Under the pieces are notes generated by a model. The model was not told the DNA's origin and searched no databases. It saw nothing but the letters and a program-made list of their open reading frames with translations. Positions 17,557-26,192 of a DNA stretch of 38,648 nucleotides are shown piece by piece. The translations under genes and the position numbers were made by a program. Position 1 is the first letter of the stretch. Each line of letters opens with the position of its first letter. Source of the DNA: Bacteroidota bacterium (GTDB lineage: Bacteria > Bacteroidota > Bacteroidia > Bacteroidales > WCHB1-69); the NCBI GenBank assembly GCA_019135895.1, contig JAGVVH010000155.1, positions 1 through 38,648 on the forward strand, read 5' to 3'.

Positions 17557-19878
17557 TCAGTTAATAAAAAGTATTTTGGCAACTTTTTTTTCTTTACCTG
17601 TCTTGTCTGAAGCAAAAACAAAATAGACTCCGGTTGCAGGTCTATTGCCATAAAAATCTTTACCATCCCAAATCAATTCTCCTCCATTTGCATATCCCTG
17701 CCAAACAAGTTTTCCCGAAGCATCAGCAATTTTGCAAAAAGAGTTATCCATCAGTCCGCTTACCGCAATTACGCCTGTATAAGTTTCTCTCACAGGATTT
17801 GGAAAAACCAATGCTTCTTCGAAATAATCCTTCCCATAGGTGGCTGTTCCTCTGTATGATATTATCCCATTGGTTGTGCCAAAAAATACTTCACCATTAT
17901 CATGATTAATAGCAATTGAGGTTATTTGGTTAGAAAAAAGAGGGGAATTACCCTCGTTAAAATGCAAAAGTTCTTTAGTGCCGTCTTCGGAGACAAGAAA
18001 GACTCCGGCTTTTGAGGTGCCAATCCATTTTCTGTTAGCACCGTCAACAGCAATAGCAGTTATTGATTCAAATTCCAAGAGATTTTGAACATACACAGTA
18101 TCATCTGTTGGAATAGATTGTTCTACCAAAATGTTTTGTGCATATAAATTGTTGGAAAAAGCATAGGAGGCATTGTAAATAACCTTAATGCCCTGTTCAG
18201 TTCCAATCCAGATTTCATCCCCTTCTTTATCTGCCGCAAGACAACTTATAGTAGCTGTTTGTACATTTGCGTAGCTGTTCATGTCAATACTCCTCACTTC
18301 ATCATCGCTGCTATTGCTGATGGTATTATTGTCATTATAAACTATTAAGTGATTTGACCGAGGGAATGAAACCCATTTATAGTTATTTGGATCGACAAGG
18401 ACATGTTCAGCAACGACACCTACAGTACTGGTAATATAAGGACTAAGGCTGAAGGAAGCCCAGGTTCCGTCACTTTTGATCACTTTAAGAGGGTAGGGGG
18501 TTTGACTGTTCGTCATCCAAAGATTGTTGTTATTGTCAAAACATAATCCGGATACAAAAATGGAACTGTTTGGGCTTTGTAGCGGACTATTTTCGGTGGT
18601 ATAGTGTTGTACTACATGACCATCTTTAAACTTAAAAAGTCCTGAACCCCAGCTGCCAATATAAAATTCATTCGAATTGCGCGGGTTGATGACAACTTTT
18701 GTTAAATCATGTGCATCGGGAAAGGCACTGAAATCGTAATTATTGCAATTCCATGTTTCGTCAGCAAAATAACTTAAAAAGGGTGGATAATAAGATATTC
18801 CCCAACCTGATCTGGTCCCCGGGACTACGGCAACCACTCCGTTGGAGCAGTCAATACTTTCAACCATTTCAGAACAAGGACCATTAGCTGTAAAAATCGA
18901 ACTATAAGTATAGGGTCTGTTTAGATAGATAAGTCCGATATAGTCATCCGCCACCCATATTTCTTCTTTTCCGTCAAAAACTGCTTGGCGTGCCTGTTCT
19001 AAAAGAGAGCCGTCATTCCATGTTCCATAATAGGTTTGTATCTCATTTGTGTCATAAACATGTACACAGTTCCAGTCACAAACAAGCAATTCTTCATTAG
19101 TGGCATCAATGGAACGAACAATATGAGAATAGATTGTAGAATCATAATTCCATACTCCTCCTTCCATCACAAAAATGGAATCTTCTAAAACTAAATTGCC
19201 GTTTTTGTTTGCATAAAGACGGTTGTGAAATGTTTGAATCATGTTATAATCACACTCTCCAAGTTCATCTTCAAAATGCCATTCGGCAAAATCCATAACT
19301 CGTATATTATCTGTCTCAATGTTAAAAATTCCCTTTGCCGTAGTTAGATAGTATTTGTTGTTTAATATAGTAAAGTCCTTAACTTCAAATATTTCATTGT
19401 TTCTTGTTGTAAACCATGTGTCTTGAATAGTAAAGTTTTGCAAATTAATTAATACAACTCCAAATGCACAGGATAGATATGCTATATCTTCACTGACATA
19501 TATATTATTAATTTTTTTTGATCCTATTAGCTGTTTATTCTTTATATCAGCAACATTGAAAAGTTTGTCATTTTTTATAAAGTCAAGATTGGAGTTAGAA
19601 TATGCAATGATTAAAACATCATTCTCTTTTGAATAATAAATCATTGAAATACCAACTTCCGAAAGACCGTCAATTTTAGACCAGGAACTAACCTCTCTGT
19701 CTGATTTTTTTAGCAACATAAGGCTTTTGTCGGTGGCAGCATAAATGTAATCTGATGTGGAAGCTACCGAATGAAAGGATTTATATGGCAAATGAGAACG
19801 AAAAGTTCCAATCGGGATTTGCGCATTCAATATCCCTATGTTAAGGAAAATCAATAGGAAAGTTATTATATTTCTCAT
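17557..19878 (-). CDS. porZ: PorZ, type IX secretion system component with sorting domain
   Basis: PorZ is part of the surface attachment complex (PorU, PorV, PorQ, PorZ) that joins secreted proteins to lipopolysaccharide in Bacteroidota. The 773-residue length fits the Porphyromonas protein. There is a signal peptide (1-19, ending ILNAQ). Beta-propeller repeats of the two-component-regulator type follow (for example EIWIGTEQGIKVIY and KWIGTSKAGVFLVSEDG). A C-terminal type IX sorting domain runs from about residue 691 (VFPNPVRETYTG) to the lysine-rich end VAKILFIN. The gene lies between the LolC/E-type permease and recO, an arrangement recurrent in the phylum. It predicts that the rest of the type IX apparatus is encoded elsewhere. 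Confidence 0.9.
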   Translation of the reverse strand: MRNIITFLLIFLNIGILNAQIPIGTFRSHLPYKSFHSVASTSDYIYAATDKSLMLLKKSDREVSSWSKIDGLSEVGISMIYYSKENDVLIIAYSNSNLDFIKNDKLFNVADIKNKQLIGSKKINNIYVSEDIAYLSCAFGVVLINLQNFTIQDTWFTTRNNEIFEVKDFTILNNKYYLTTAKGIFNIETDNIRVMDFAEWHFEDELGECDYNMIQTFHNRLYANKNGNLVLEDSIFVMEGGVWNYDSTIYSHIVRSIDATNEELLVCDWNCVHVYDTNEIQTYYGTWNDGSLLEQARQAVFDGKEEIWVADDYIGLIYLNRPYTYSSIFTANGPCSEMVESIDCSNGVVAVVPGTRSGWGISYYPPFLSYFADETWNCNNYDFSAFPDAHDLTKVVINPRNSNEFYIGSWGSGLFKFKDGHVVQHYTTENSPLQSPNSSIFVSGLCFDNNNNLWMTNSQTPYPLKVIKSDGTWASFSLSPYITSTVGVVAEHVLVDPNNYKWVSFPRSNHLIVYNDNNTISNSSDDEVRSIDMNSYANVQTATISCLAADKEGDEIWIGTEQGIKVIYNASYAFSNNLYAQNILVEQSIPTDDTVYVQNLLEFESITAIAVDGANRKWIGTSKAGVFLVSEDGTKELLHFNEGNSPLFSNQITSIAINHDNGEVFFGTTNGIISYRGTATYGKDYFEEALVFPNPVRETYTGVIAVSGLMDNSFCKIADASGKLVWQGYANGGELIWDGKDFYGNRPATGVYFVFASDKTGKEKKVAKILFIN

Positions 19879-19925
19879 GAATATCTTTTTTTATCAAGTA
19901 TAACAATTTTTAAACAAGAATATTA

Positions 19926-21170
19926 CTAGTTGATGATATTTTTTAAAAGCTTTTTTTTGATTACTTTTGTCGGAATCCATGAAGCTAATAAGCTGATTAA
20001 TAAAATTGTGATGAAAACAATAATAAAGTCAATCGCTTCCATAGAAACCGGATAATAGTTTAAAATGAAATTACCTTCTCCGCTCCCAAATCTTACAATA
20101 TGAAATGTCTGCTGAATGAAACAAATAAAAGATCCTAAAAGCATTCCGGCTACTCCTCCTAAAAAGGAGATACACATCCCTTCAAAAATAAAAATTTTTC
20201 CAATAAGCGAAGATTTAGCCCCTAAGCTATTTAAGATGGTTATGTCAGATTTCTTTTCAACTATTAGCATTCCCAGTGTTCCAATAATATTAAATGTTGC
20301 TACAACCATTATAAAGGCAAGAATGAAAAAGATAATTAGTTTCTCTGATTTCATTGTCTTAAAGAGTAACTCCTCTTGCTGAAATTTATTTTGAACCTGA
20401 TAGCGATTCCCCAAAATGCTTTCTATTTTTTCCTGACACTGATTACCGGCACTATAATTTTTTAATTTTACTTCCATTGAAGTAACTTCCCCCTCATAAT
20501 CCATCAACTCTCTGATAAAATCAATTGAGCAAAAAATGTACTCTTCATCATACTGAGTGTAAGTGGCAAATACACCTGAAGGAATCAAGTATCGTACATT
20601 GAATGCATCAGCAGAATTGAGGAGATTCTTTTTAGTACGTTTAGGATAATATACCTTTAGCATTTTGTTGCTGTTAAGATTTATCTGAAGTGTTCCTGCC
20701 GTGACGGCTCCCATTACAGTGTAATTGTACTCCCCTCTTCCTAAAGAAAAATCTCCATCTATCAGCAAGGTGTCGGTCCTGTTTATGCGTATATAATTGT
20801 CTGAAATTCCCTTTAGATTAACCAATGTCTGTCTGTCATCATAACTGATAAGAGCTAAATCGGAAACAACTTCCTGTATAGATTCGACTTCCTCCAATGA
20901 TTGTATTTTCTGCATTGGAAAAGAATCAACGGGAAAAGATTTCCCTTCAATAAGTTTAATTTCTAAGTCAGGATTGAAGGAATTAAAACATCCTGAAATA
21001 AAATTCTCCATTCCGTTAAAAACTGAAAGAATGAGGATGAGAGCCGCTGTGCTAACCATAACCCCGACTGTGGATATGATGGATATTATGTTGATGATAT
21101 TATGTTTCTTTTTTGAAAATAAATATCTCCAAGCAATAAAAAAAGCGGTTTTGTTGCTAGTACTTTTCAA
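19926..21170 (-). CDS. LolC/LolE-type ABC transporter permease (FtsX/MacB fold)
   Basis: The 414-residue inner-membrane protein has one membrane segment near residues 27-50. A large periplasmic domain (about 55-275) follows, then three C-terminal segments (about 280-300, 330-350 and 380-400). It has the family features FIAWRYLFSKKKHNIINIIS at the N-terminus and the loop VEKKSDITILNSLGAKSSLI, which contacts the ATPase. Such permeases extract lipoproteins for the outer membrane; the ATPase partner is not in this window. It starts 3 bases after the rbfA stop and precedes porZ by 47 bases. The exact Lol role is inferred. Confidence 0.85.
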   Translation of the reverse strand: MKSTSNKTAFFIAWRYLFSKKKHNIINIISIISTVGVMVSTAALILILSVFNGMENFISGCFNSFNPDLEIKLIEGKSFPVDSFPMQKIQSLEEVESIQEVVSDLALISYDDRQTLVNLKGISDNYIRINRTDTLLIDGDFSLGRGEYNYTVMGAVTAGTLQINLNSNKMLKVYYPKRTKKNLLNSADAFNVRYLIPSGVFATYTQYDEEYIFCSIDFIRELMDYEGEVTSMEVKLKNYSAGNQCQEKIESILGNRYQVQNKFQQEELLFKTMKSEKLIIFFILAFIMVVATFNIIGTLGMLIVEKKSDITILNSLGAKSSLIGKIFIFEGMCISFLGGVAGMLLGSFICFIQQTFHIVRFGSGEGNFILNYYPVSMEAIDFIIVFITILLISLLASWIPTKVIKKKLLKNIIN

Positions 21171-21173
21171 AAT

Positions 21174-21509
21174 CTATTCTTTCAGGAGTTTCTCAATATT
21201 TTCAATGTAATCCAAAGAATCATCCAGGAAAAACTCAAGTTGGGGAATAATGCGGATTTGATTTTTTATTTTTTGCCCAAGACGAAAACGAATTTCTTTG
21301 GTGTTGCTGCGTATTGTTTTTATGACTAATTCGGAATCCTTGGCATTGTATATACTAAGATAGGAACGGGCTATTGATAAATCTTTTGTAACAGTAGTCT
21401 TGGTTACAGTTATCATACAACCATATATTGAAGTGCCATCCTTAAGGAATATATCTGCAAGCTCTTTTTTTATGAGTTGTGAAATTTTCAATTGTCGCGT
21501 TGTATCCAT
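21174..21509 (-). CDS. rbfA: 30S ribosome-binding factor RbfA
   Basis: RbfA assists late 16S rRNA maturation in the 30S subunit. The 111-residue product has the family's KH-like fold: N-terminal RQLKISQLIKKELADIF, central ITVTKTTVTKDLSIARSYLS, then IRFRLGQKIKNQIRIIPQLE and FFLDDSLDYI. Length is normal. It is the first gene of the run rbfA / permease / porZ / recO. A TATTTTTG -7-like element (minus strand) lies at 21531-21538. Confidence 0.92.
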   Translation of the reverse strand: MDTTRQLKISQLIKKELADIFLKDGTSIYGCMITVTKTTVTKDLSIARSYLSIYNAKDSELVIKTIRSNTKEIRFRLGQKIKNQIRIIPQLEFFLDDSLDYIENIEKLLKE

Positions 21510-21530
21510 TCTTTTTTATTTAAATCGTTG

Positions 21531-21538
21531 CAAAAATA
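21531..21538 (-). promoter_or_regulatory. Candidate -7 element of the rbfA-porZ-recO unit
   Basis: Minus-strand TATTTTTG matches TAnnTTTG, 22 bases upstream of the rbfA ATG. No TTG lies at the usual -33 spacing. Confidence 0.4.
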
Positions 21539-21616
21539 CATATTTTTGTTTAATTAAAGGCTTTACAATATAGATTGAGTGAATTACCTATATTATATTT
21601 TTAAAAATAATTATTG

Positions 21617-21624
21617 TATCTTTG
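21617..21624 (+). promoter_or_regulatory. Candidate -7 element of iorAB
   Basis: TATCTTTG matches TAnnTTTG, 72 bases upstream of the iorA ATG. No -33 TTG at normal spacing. Confidence 0.4.
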
Positions 21625-21696
21625 CATAAGTTAATTATAGAGATAAAAGTTGAAATAAAATATTGATAATCAATTAATTATTAAAATATAAACATT

Positions 21697-23298
21697 ATGT
21701 CTAAACACCTTTTTTTAGGAGATGAAGCTATTGCTCAGGCTGCTTTGGATGCCGGTCTTTCAGGAGTTTATGCTTACCCGGGAACTCCTTCTACGGAGAT
21801 AACCGAATTTATTCAACATTCTAAACAGGCTAAAGAGGGAAATGTCCATAGCATTTGGGCCGGTAATGAAAAAACTGCCATGGAGTCAGCAATCGGAATG
21901 TCGTATGCTGGAAAGAAAGCTATGGTTTGTATGAAACATGTTGGACTTAACGTGGCTGCCGATCCCTTTATGAATGCTGCTATTACCGGTGCTAATGGAG
22001 GTTTGGTGGTGGTAGTTGCTGATGACCCCTCAATGCACTCTTCTCAGGATGAACAAGATTCTCGCTATTACGGAAAATTTGCCTTTGTCCCGGTTTTTGA
22101 ACCGTCAAATCAACAGGAAGCGTATGATATGACTTATGATGCTTTTGATTTCTCTGAGAAATATAAGGTTCTTGTGATGATCCGTATTACTACACGTATG
22201 GCACATTCCCGCTCCGGAGTTGAAAGAAAAGCCATTAAACCTCAAAATACCATTCATCTTCACCCTAATCCAAAACAGTTTATCCTGTTGCCTGCTATAG
22301 CTAAGGTTAATTATAAACAATTACTTGACAAACAGCCGGCATTGGAAGAAGAATCTGAAAATTCGTCCTACAACCATTTCTTTGAAGGAAAAGATAAATC
22401 TATGGGGATTATCGCTTCAGGGATAGGATATAACTATTTGATGGAATGTTATGTTGGAACTTCCTGCCCATTTCCTGTTCTTAAAATTTCTCAATATCCT
22501 TTACCCAAAAAATTGATTGCCCGTTTGGTTGACGAATGTGAATCAGTTATGGTAATTGAAGAAGGTTATCCAATTATTGAAGAACAATTAAGGGGTTTGT
22601 TAAACAGAACCGGTAATATTAAAGGAAGATTGGATGGAACTTTGCCACGAATGGGTGAACTGAATCCTAATGTGGTGGGTATTGCTTTAGGCTTTCCACA
22701 GGAACAAGGTGCTCCCATCCCCGCAATTGTTGTTCCCAGACCTCCTGCACTTTGTAATGGCTGTCCTCATATTGATACTTACAACGCACTCAATGAGGCA
22801 ATGGAAAAATATGGTAAAGGGAAAGTCTTTGCAGATATCGGCTGCTACACTTTAGGCGCTTTGCCTCCGTATAATGCTATTTATTCTACGGTGGATATGG
22901 GTGCTTCCATTACTATGGCTAAAGGTGCTGCAGATGCCGGCCTGCTGCCTGCAATTGCTGTTATCGGCGACTCAACATTTACTCACAGCGGGATGACATC
23001 TCTTTTGGACGCAATCTATGAAAATACTCCTATTACGGTCCTGATTCTTGATAATAGTACTACCGGTATGACCGGAGGTCAGGATTCCCATGCTCTTGGT
23101 AAAATTGGTTCCATCTGCAAAGGATTGGGCGTTGAAGAAGAGCATATCCGTGAAATTAAACCTTTGAAAAACAGACATCTTGAAAATTTGAAAGTAATAG
23201 AAGAAGAAATTGAATATCAAGGTGTTTCTGTGATAATACCTACTCGTGAATGTGTTCAAACCTTGAGCAAAAGAATGAAAGCTAAAGCTAAAGCATAG
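21697..23298 (+). CDS. iorA: Indolepyruvate:ferredoxin oxidoreductase alpha subunit (lacks C-terminal ferredoxin domain)
   Basis: With IorB it oxidatively decarboxylates aryl pyruvates from aromatic amino acids to aryl-acetyl-CoA, reducing ferredoxin; the reverse reaction serves biosynthesis in some anaerobes. The N-terminal pyrimidine-like domain has YPGTPSTEITEF (about 27-38) and GNEKTAMESAIGMS. The thiamine-diphosphate domain has CNGCPH near residue 350, DIGCYTLGALPPY, and the TPP-binding stretch from GDSTFTHSG to LDNSTTGMTGGQ. At 533 residues it ends with KRMKAKAKA just where archaeal IorA continues into a cysteine-rich 2[4Fe-4S] domain. Similar short forms are known in Bacteroides. iorB begins 56 bases downstream. 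Confidence 0.92.
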   Translation: MSKHLFLGDEAIAQAALDAGLSGVYAYPGTPSTEITEFIQHSKQAKEGNVHSIWAGNEKTAMESAIGMSYAGKKAMVCMKHVGLNVAADPFMNAAITGANGGLVVVVADDPSMHSSQDEQDSRYYGKFAFVPVFEPSNQQEAYDMTYDAFDFSEKYKVLVMIRITTRMAHSRSGVERKAIKPQNTIHLHPNPKQFILLPAIAKVNYKQLLDKQPALEEESENSSYNHFFEGKDKSMGIIASGIGYNYLMECYVGTSCPFPVLKISQYPLPKKLIARLVDECESVMVIEEGYPIIEEQLRGLLNRTGNIKGRLDGTLPRMGELNPNVVGIALGFPQEQGAPIPAIVVPRPPALCNGCPHIDTYNALNEAMEKYGKGKVFADIGCYTLGALPPYNAIYSTVDMGASITMAKGAADAGLLPAIAVIGDSTFTHSGMTSLLDAIYENTPITVLILDNSTTGMTGGQDSHALGKIGSICKGLGVEEEHIREIKPLKNRHLENLKVIEEEIEYQGVSVIIPTRECVQTLSKRMKAKAKA

Positions 23299-23354
23299 CT
23301 TACTTAATATTGCCCGATAAAATTTTTCTAATTAACGAATTTAATAGTATAAAA

Positions 23355-23936
23355 ATGAAAATAGATATAATATTAGCAGGTGTCGGAGGTCAGGGAATTC
23401 TTTCTATTGCCTCAATTATTGGTTATGCAGCAGTAAAAAAAGGTCTCTATATGAAACAAGCGGAGGTTCACGGAATGAGCCAACGTGGCGGTGATGTGCA
23501 GTCAAATTTTAGAGTTGCAGATTATCCAATTGCATCTGACCTTATCCCAATGGGAAAAGCAGACCTTATCATTTCTGTTGAACCAATGGAGTCACTTAGA
23601 TATTTGCCTTGGTTGTCTGAAGATGGAACGGTTATTACCAATGACCAGCCATTCGTCAATATAGCTAACTACCCTGATACAGATTCTCTGAATGCCGAAT
23701 TTGCGAAAATTAAAAATATTGTGGTCATTAATGCCGACCAAATTGCGAAAGATTTGGGTTCAGCCCGTTCTGCAAATATGGTTATCCTTGGTGCCGCTTC
23801 TCCTTTCCTGAAAATGGATTTTAAAGATATTGAAAATGCAGTTTCTGATGTTTTTGCCGCTAAAGGAGAAGAGGTGGTAAAGGTTAATCTGGCTTGCCTG
23901 AGAGCAGGACGTGAATTCGCACAGAAAATTAATTAA
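23355..23936 (+). CDS. iorB: Indolepyruvate:ferredoxin oxidoreductase beta subunit
   Basis: This is the gamma-domain-like partner of IorA. The start is set at the ATG at 23355, giving MKIDIILAGVGGQGILSIASI, the conserved nucleotide-binding opening. The frame also runs back to a TTG at 23310, which adds 15 unrelated residues. Other motifs are EVHGMSQRGGDVQSNFR (about 47-63), a hallmark of the family, and SVEPMESLRYLPWL. Length (193) is normal. It forms an operon with iorA. Confidence 0.92.
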   Translation: MKIDIILAGVGGQGILSIASIIGYAAVKKGLYMKQAEVHGMSQRGGDVQSNFRVADYPIASDLIPMGKADLIISVEPMESLRYLPWLSEDGTVITNDQPFVNIANYPDTDSLNAEFAKIKNIVVINADQIAKDLGSARSANMVILGAASPFLKMDFKDIENAVSDVFAAKGEEVVKVNLACLRAGREFAQKIN

Positions 23937-24597
23937 TTCTGTTTTTTGGGCGTTCCGGCTCGCTACACTCGCCGTCTTAGACATGGGAGAAATTGAAACT
24001 GTTTGTAGAGACGCGATTAATTGCGTCTCTACGGGCATCTAACTTGTGCCCTAAAGCCCCAAAGCCCTCGCCTTTGCTTGGTTTTCGCTGCAATCCCTAA
24101 TGCGCTCATTCCACTCCTGTAAATTGAGGTAATTATTTTTAAAAATCAAATTCTTTGTAATCCTGTTTTTTGTGAAATTGTTCCGAAATTTTACTTCGTT
24201 AAACACTTTTTTTTGATTTCTTTTTCTATTTTTTACTTATCATATTGATTATTAGGCGAATATTTTTTTATTGAAAAATAGAATAATTAAAAATAATATT
24301 TTAAATTTGTTCTCTTACTTGATATGATTAAGTTTTTTTTGTACTAAAATTTACTTTTTTAAAATAAATAATATCAAAATCATACATCATGAATAATTAT
24401 TCGTTATATTTTCTTTGTAAAAATAAATTATCTTATTTTCTCTCTGATAAAAGTTATTCCAAACATAATTTTATTAGAAAGAAGAAGATACTCTGTTATA
24501 TATAATATTCAGATAAGAATTATTTTGTCGGAATAAACCGCAAAATGACAATAAACAGAATTAAGTAATGTAAAAATGATTTAAATATGAAAAAAAA
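23937..24597 (+). other. Gene-free spacer with a GC-richer repeat island
   Basis: The 660 bases between iorB and the PKD lipoprotein contain no convincing gene. Bases 23945-24125 are clearly richer in GC than the surroundings. They include GGGCGTTCCGGCTCGC, the perfect palindrome at 24005-24032, a GGGCA/TGCCC hairpin (24033-24051), and short direct repeats of the AAAGCCC type. The rest (24126-24590) is AT-rich. A TAAATTTG -7-like sequence is at 24302-24309 without a -33 partner. A 38-codon frame starting around 24389 looks like chance. Confidence 0.6.
24005..24032. repeat. 28-bp palindromic element (GTAGAGACGC arms)
   Basis: GTAGAGACGC (24005-24014), the 8-base centre GATTAATT and GCGTCTCTAC (24023-24032) form a perfect 10-bp stem. 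It lies 70 bases after the iorB stop within the GC-richer island. Palindromes of this type, with arms around AGAGACGC, recur as dispersed intergenic repeats in other bacteria, so this is probably a mobile or REP-like element that may also terminate transcription. Only one copy is visible here. Confidence 0.7.
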
Positions 24598-26166
24598 TTG
24601 TATTATTTTAGGACACTTGTAATTTTTATAATTACAGTATTGTGTTTTACTAATTGTGAAAAAGAATTCGATATATCTGAACTAAAACAATTAGATAAAC
24701 GATTAATTGCATCTGATGCATTAATGAATGAACCGTTAATTATTCAAATGTTTAATGAATTGGATAATTATAATATTGTTCTTAATTCTTATGGAATTTT
24801 AGAGTTTAACTCTGGTGAAGATGCAAATCATGTTGTAGATATTCTTCAAAATTATTCAGACCTATTTGTAACCAAAGAAGAATATCCTAATGATCCGGTA
24901 TTATGTGCTTTAGAAACACATTATAATTTTCCATCATTAAGAGCAGATATTGAAACGCAAATTCTTGATTTGGAAGAGAAAGAAAATCTAACGGAAGATA
25001 ATGATCCGGATAACCATTATATTGTTAGTCCATATATGAGAGCTATCTTAACTCCCAATTGCGAAGTGATTATTAATCAGCTTATTTGTGTATATTTTGA
25101 AACAGTCGGGGTCGGGATAATGAATGCTGATTATACCTCTTTAAACGACTTGCATAAATGTCATAATAGTCTTGATTATAGCGAATTTGATATACTTTCT
25201 TTTTGTGCTTCCAATAAAAATGCTTTTATACTTAGTGACAATGTTATTAATCATAATCCTGATTTTTCTTTTTATGTGAATGATTCTAATCCGAATGAAT
25301 ATCATTTTGTCAACAGGTCTTGGGGGGAAATTTTTATTAATATGACATATTACTGGGACTTTGGAGACGGGATTTTTTCTACAGATAAAAATCCTGTACA
25401 TGTTTTTAGCTCGTCCGGTGAGAAAACGGTAATATTGACTATAAATTCCAATGGAACAAGCGAAAGTATTTCAAAACCAATAAAGGTCGGTTCCTGTACT
25501 GCGAACTTTTCTTATTCATTGGGTAATGATGGAAACTGTTCTTTTTCTTCAACTTCTATTGCAGATGGCAATATTACTAGGTATGAATGGTTATTTGGTG
25601 ATGGGGGTACTGCAAATACTCAAAATCCGACACATAGATATAATAGTAATAGACAGTACAGTGTCCGTTTGGTAATTTATACAGACGATGGTTGTTCTGA
25701 TGCATGGATGGGAACTGTTACAATTTCAAATGTAAATTCAACAAGTTGCTGTAAAGCTAATGATAGAGAAAAAATCAAGTATTATCAATATGCCCCTACC
25801 AGAAAATTAAAACTAATTTTTAGAGTAACGAATTCTGCAATATGGCATAGAATTGTATCAAAAACTATTAATTATAAAATAAAGTCAAATGGAACCCTTA
25901 TTCGAATTAAAGCAGATAATATTGGAACTGGATTTTATGGCATTGCCTATTGGTATGATTATAATAGTGGCGATGATTGTGGAACATATCAGCCTGTGGA
26001 ACGATCAGACTCCGACTCTGATCGTTCTGGAATGACACTGGATGTTGGAATGGGGGACCCTTTTAGGGTTGGGAAAGAGTCTATTACATCTACTTACTAT
26101 ATCAAAGATGAAGGAGTTGAAGAAAGGGGAATCGGTTTAAAATTACATCAAAAACCTTGCAATTAA
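24598..26166 (+). CDS. PKD-domain lipoprotein, start apparently frameshifted in an A8 tract
   Basis: About 522 residues are in frame from a TTG at 24598. Residues 1-20 form a lipoprotein signal (VIFIITVLCFTNCEKEFD), with the lipidated cysteine in TNC. After a region of unknown fold (about 25-240) there are two PKD beta-sandwich domains marked YYWDFGDGIFSTDKNP and YEWLFGDGGTANTQNP, then a C-terminal domain with a CC pair. The natural start, ATG at 24587 followed by eight A's, is out of frame and stops after 11 codons. A ninth A would give MKKKLYYFRTLVIFIITVLC, an ideal signal peptide. An 11-bp-stem palindrome lies in frame at 25999-26027. It precedes an outer-membrane barrel gene by 26 bases. 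Function is unknown; surface exposure is inferred. Confidence 0.78.
   Translation: MYYFRTLVIFIITVLCFTNCEKEFDISELKQLDKRLIASDALMNEPLIIQMFNELDNYNIVLNSYGILEFNSGEDANHVVDILQNYSDLFVTKEEYPNDPVLCALETHYNFPSLRADIETQILDLEEKENLTEDNDPDNHYIVSPYMRAILTPNCEVIINQLICVYFETVGVGIMNADYTSLNDLHKCHNSLDYSEFDILSFCASNKNAFILSDNVINHNPDFSFYVNDSNPNEYHFVNRSWGEIFINMTYYWDFGDGIFSTDKNPVHVFSSSGEKTVILTINSNGTSESISKPIKVGSCTANFSYSLGNDGNCSFSSTSIADGNITRYEWLFGDGGTANTQNPTHRYNSNRQYSVRLVIYTDDGCSDAWMGTVTISNVNSTSCCKANDREKIKYYQYAPTRKLKLIFRVTNSAIWHRIVSKTINYKIKSNGTLIRIKADNIGTGFYGIAYWYDYNSGDDCGTYQPVERSDSDSDRSGMTLDVGMGDPFRVGKESITSTYYIKDEGVEERGIGLKLHQKPCN
25999..26027. repeat. Inverted repeat with 11-bp perfect stem inside the PKD lipoprotein gene
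   Basis: GAACGATCAGA (25999-26009), a 7-base loop and TCTGATCGTTC (26017-26027). It is translated as ERSDSDSDRS, a hydrophilic insertion near the protein's C-terminal end. Confidence 0.75.
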
Positions 26167-26192
26167 TAATCATAAAATAAAATCAATAAATC

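Noticed and set aside
17550..17666. Longer N-terminus for RecO
   Set aside because: The extension lies within porZ and is unlike RecO; the ATG at 17549 gives the conserved beginning.
24389..24505. A 38-codon frame in the spacer before the PKD lipoprotein
   Set aside because: It is rich in codons expected from random AT-rich DNA and has no promoter, domain or signal; likely chance.
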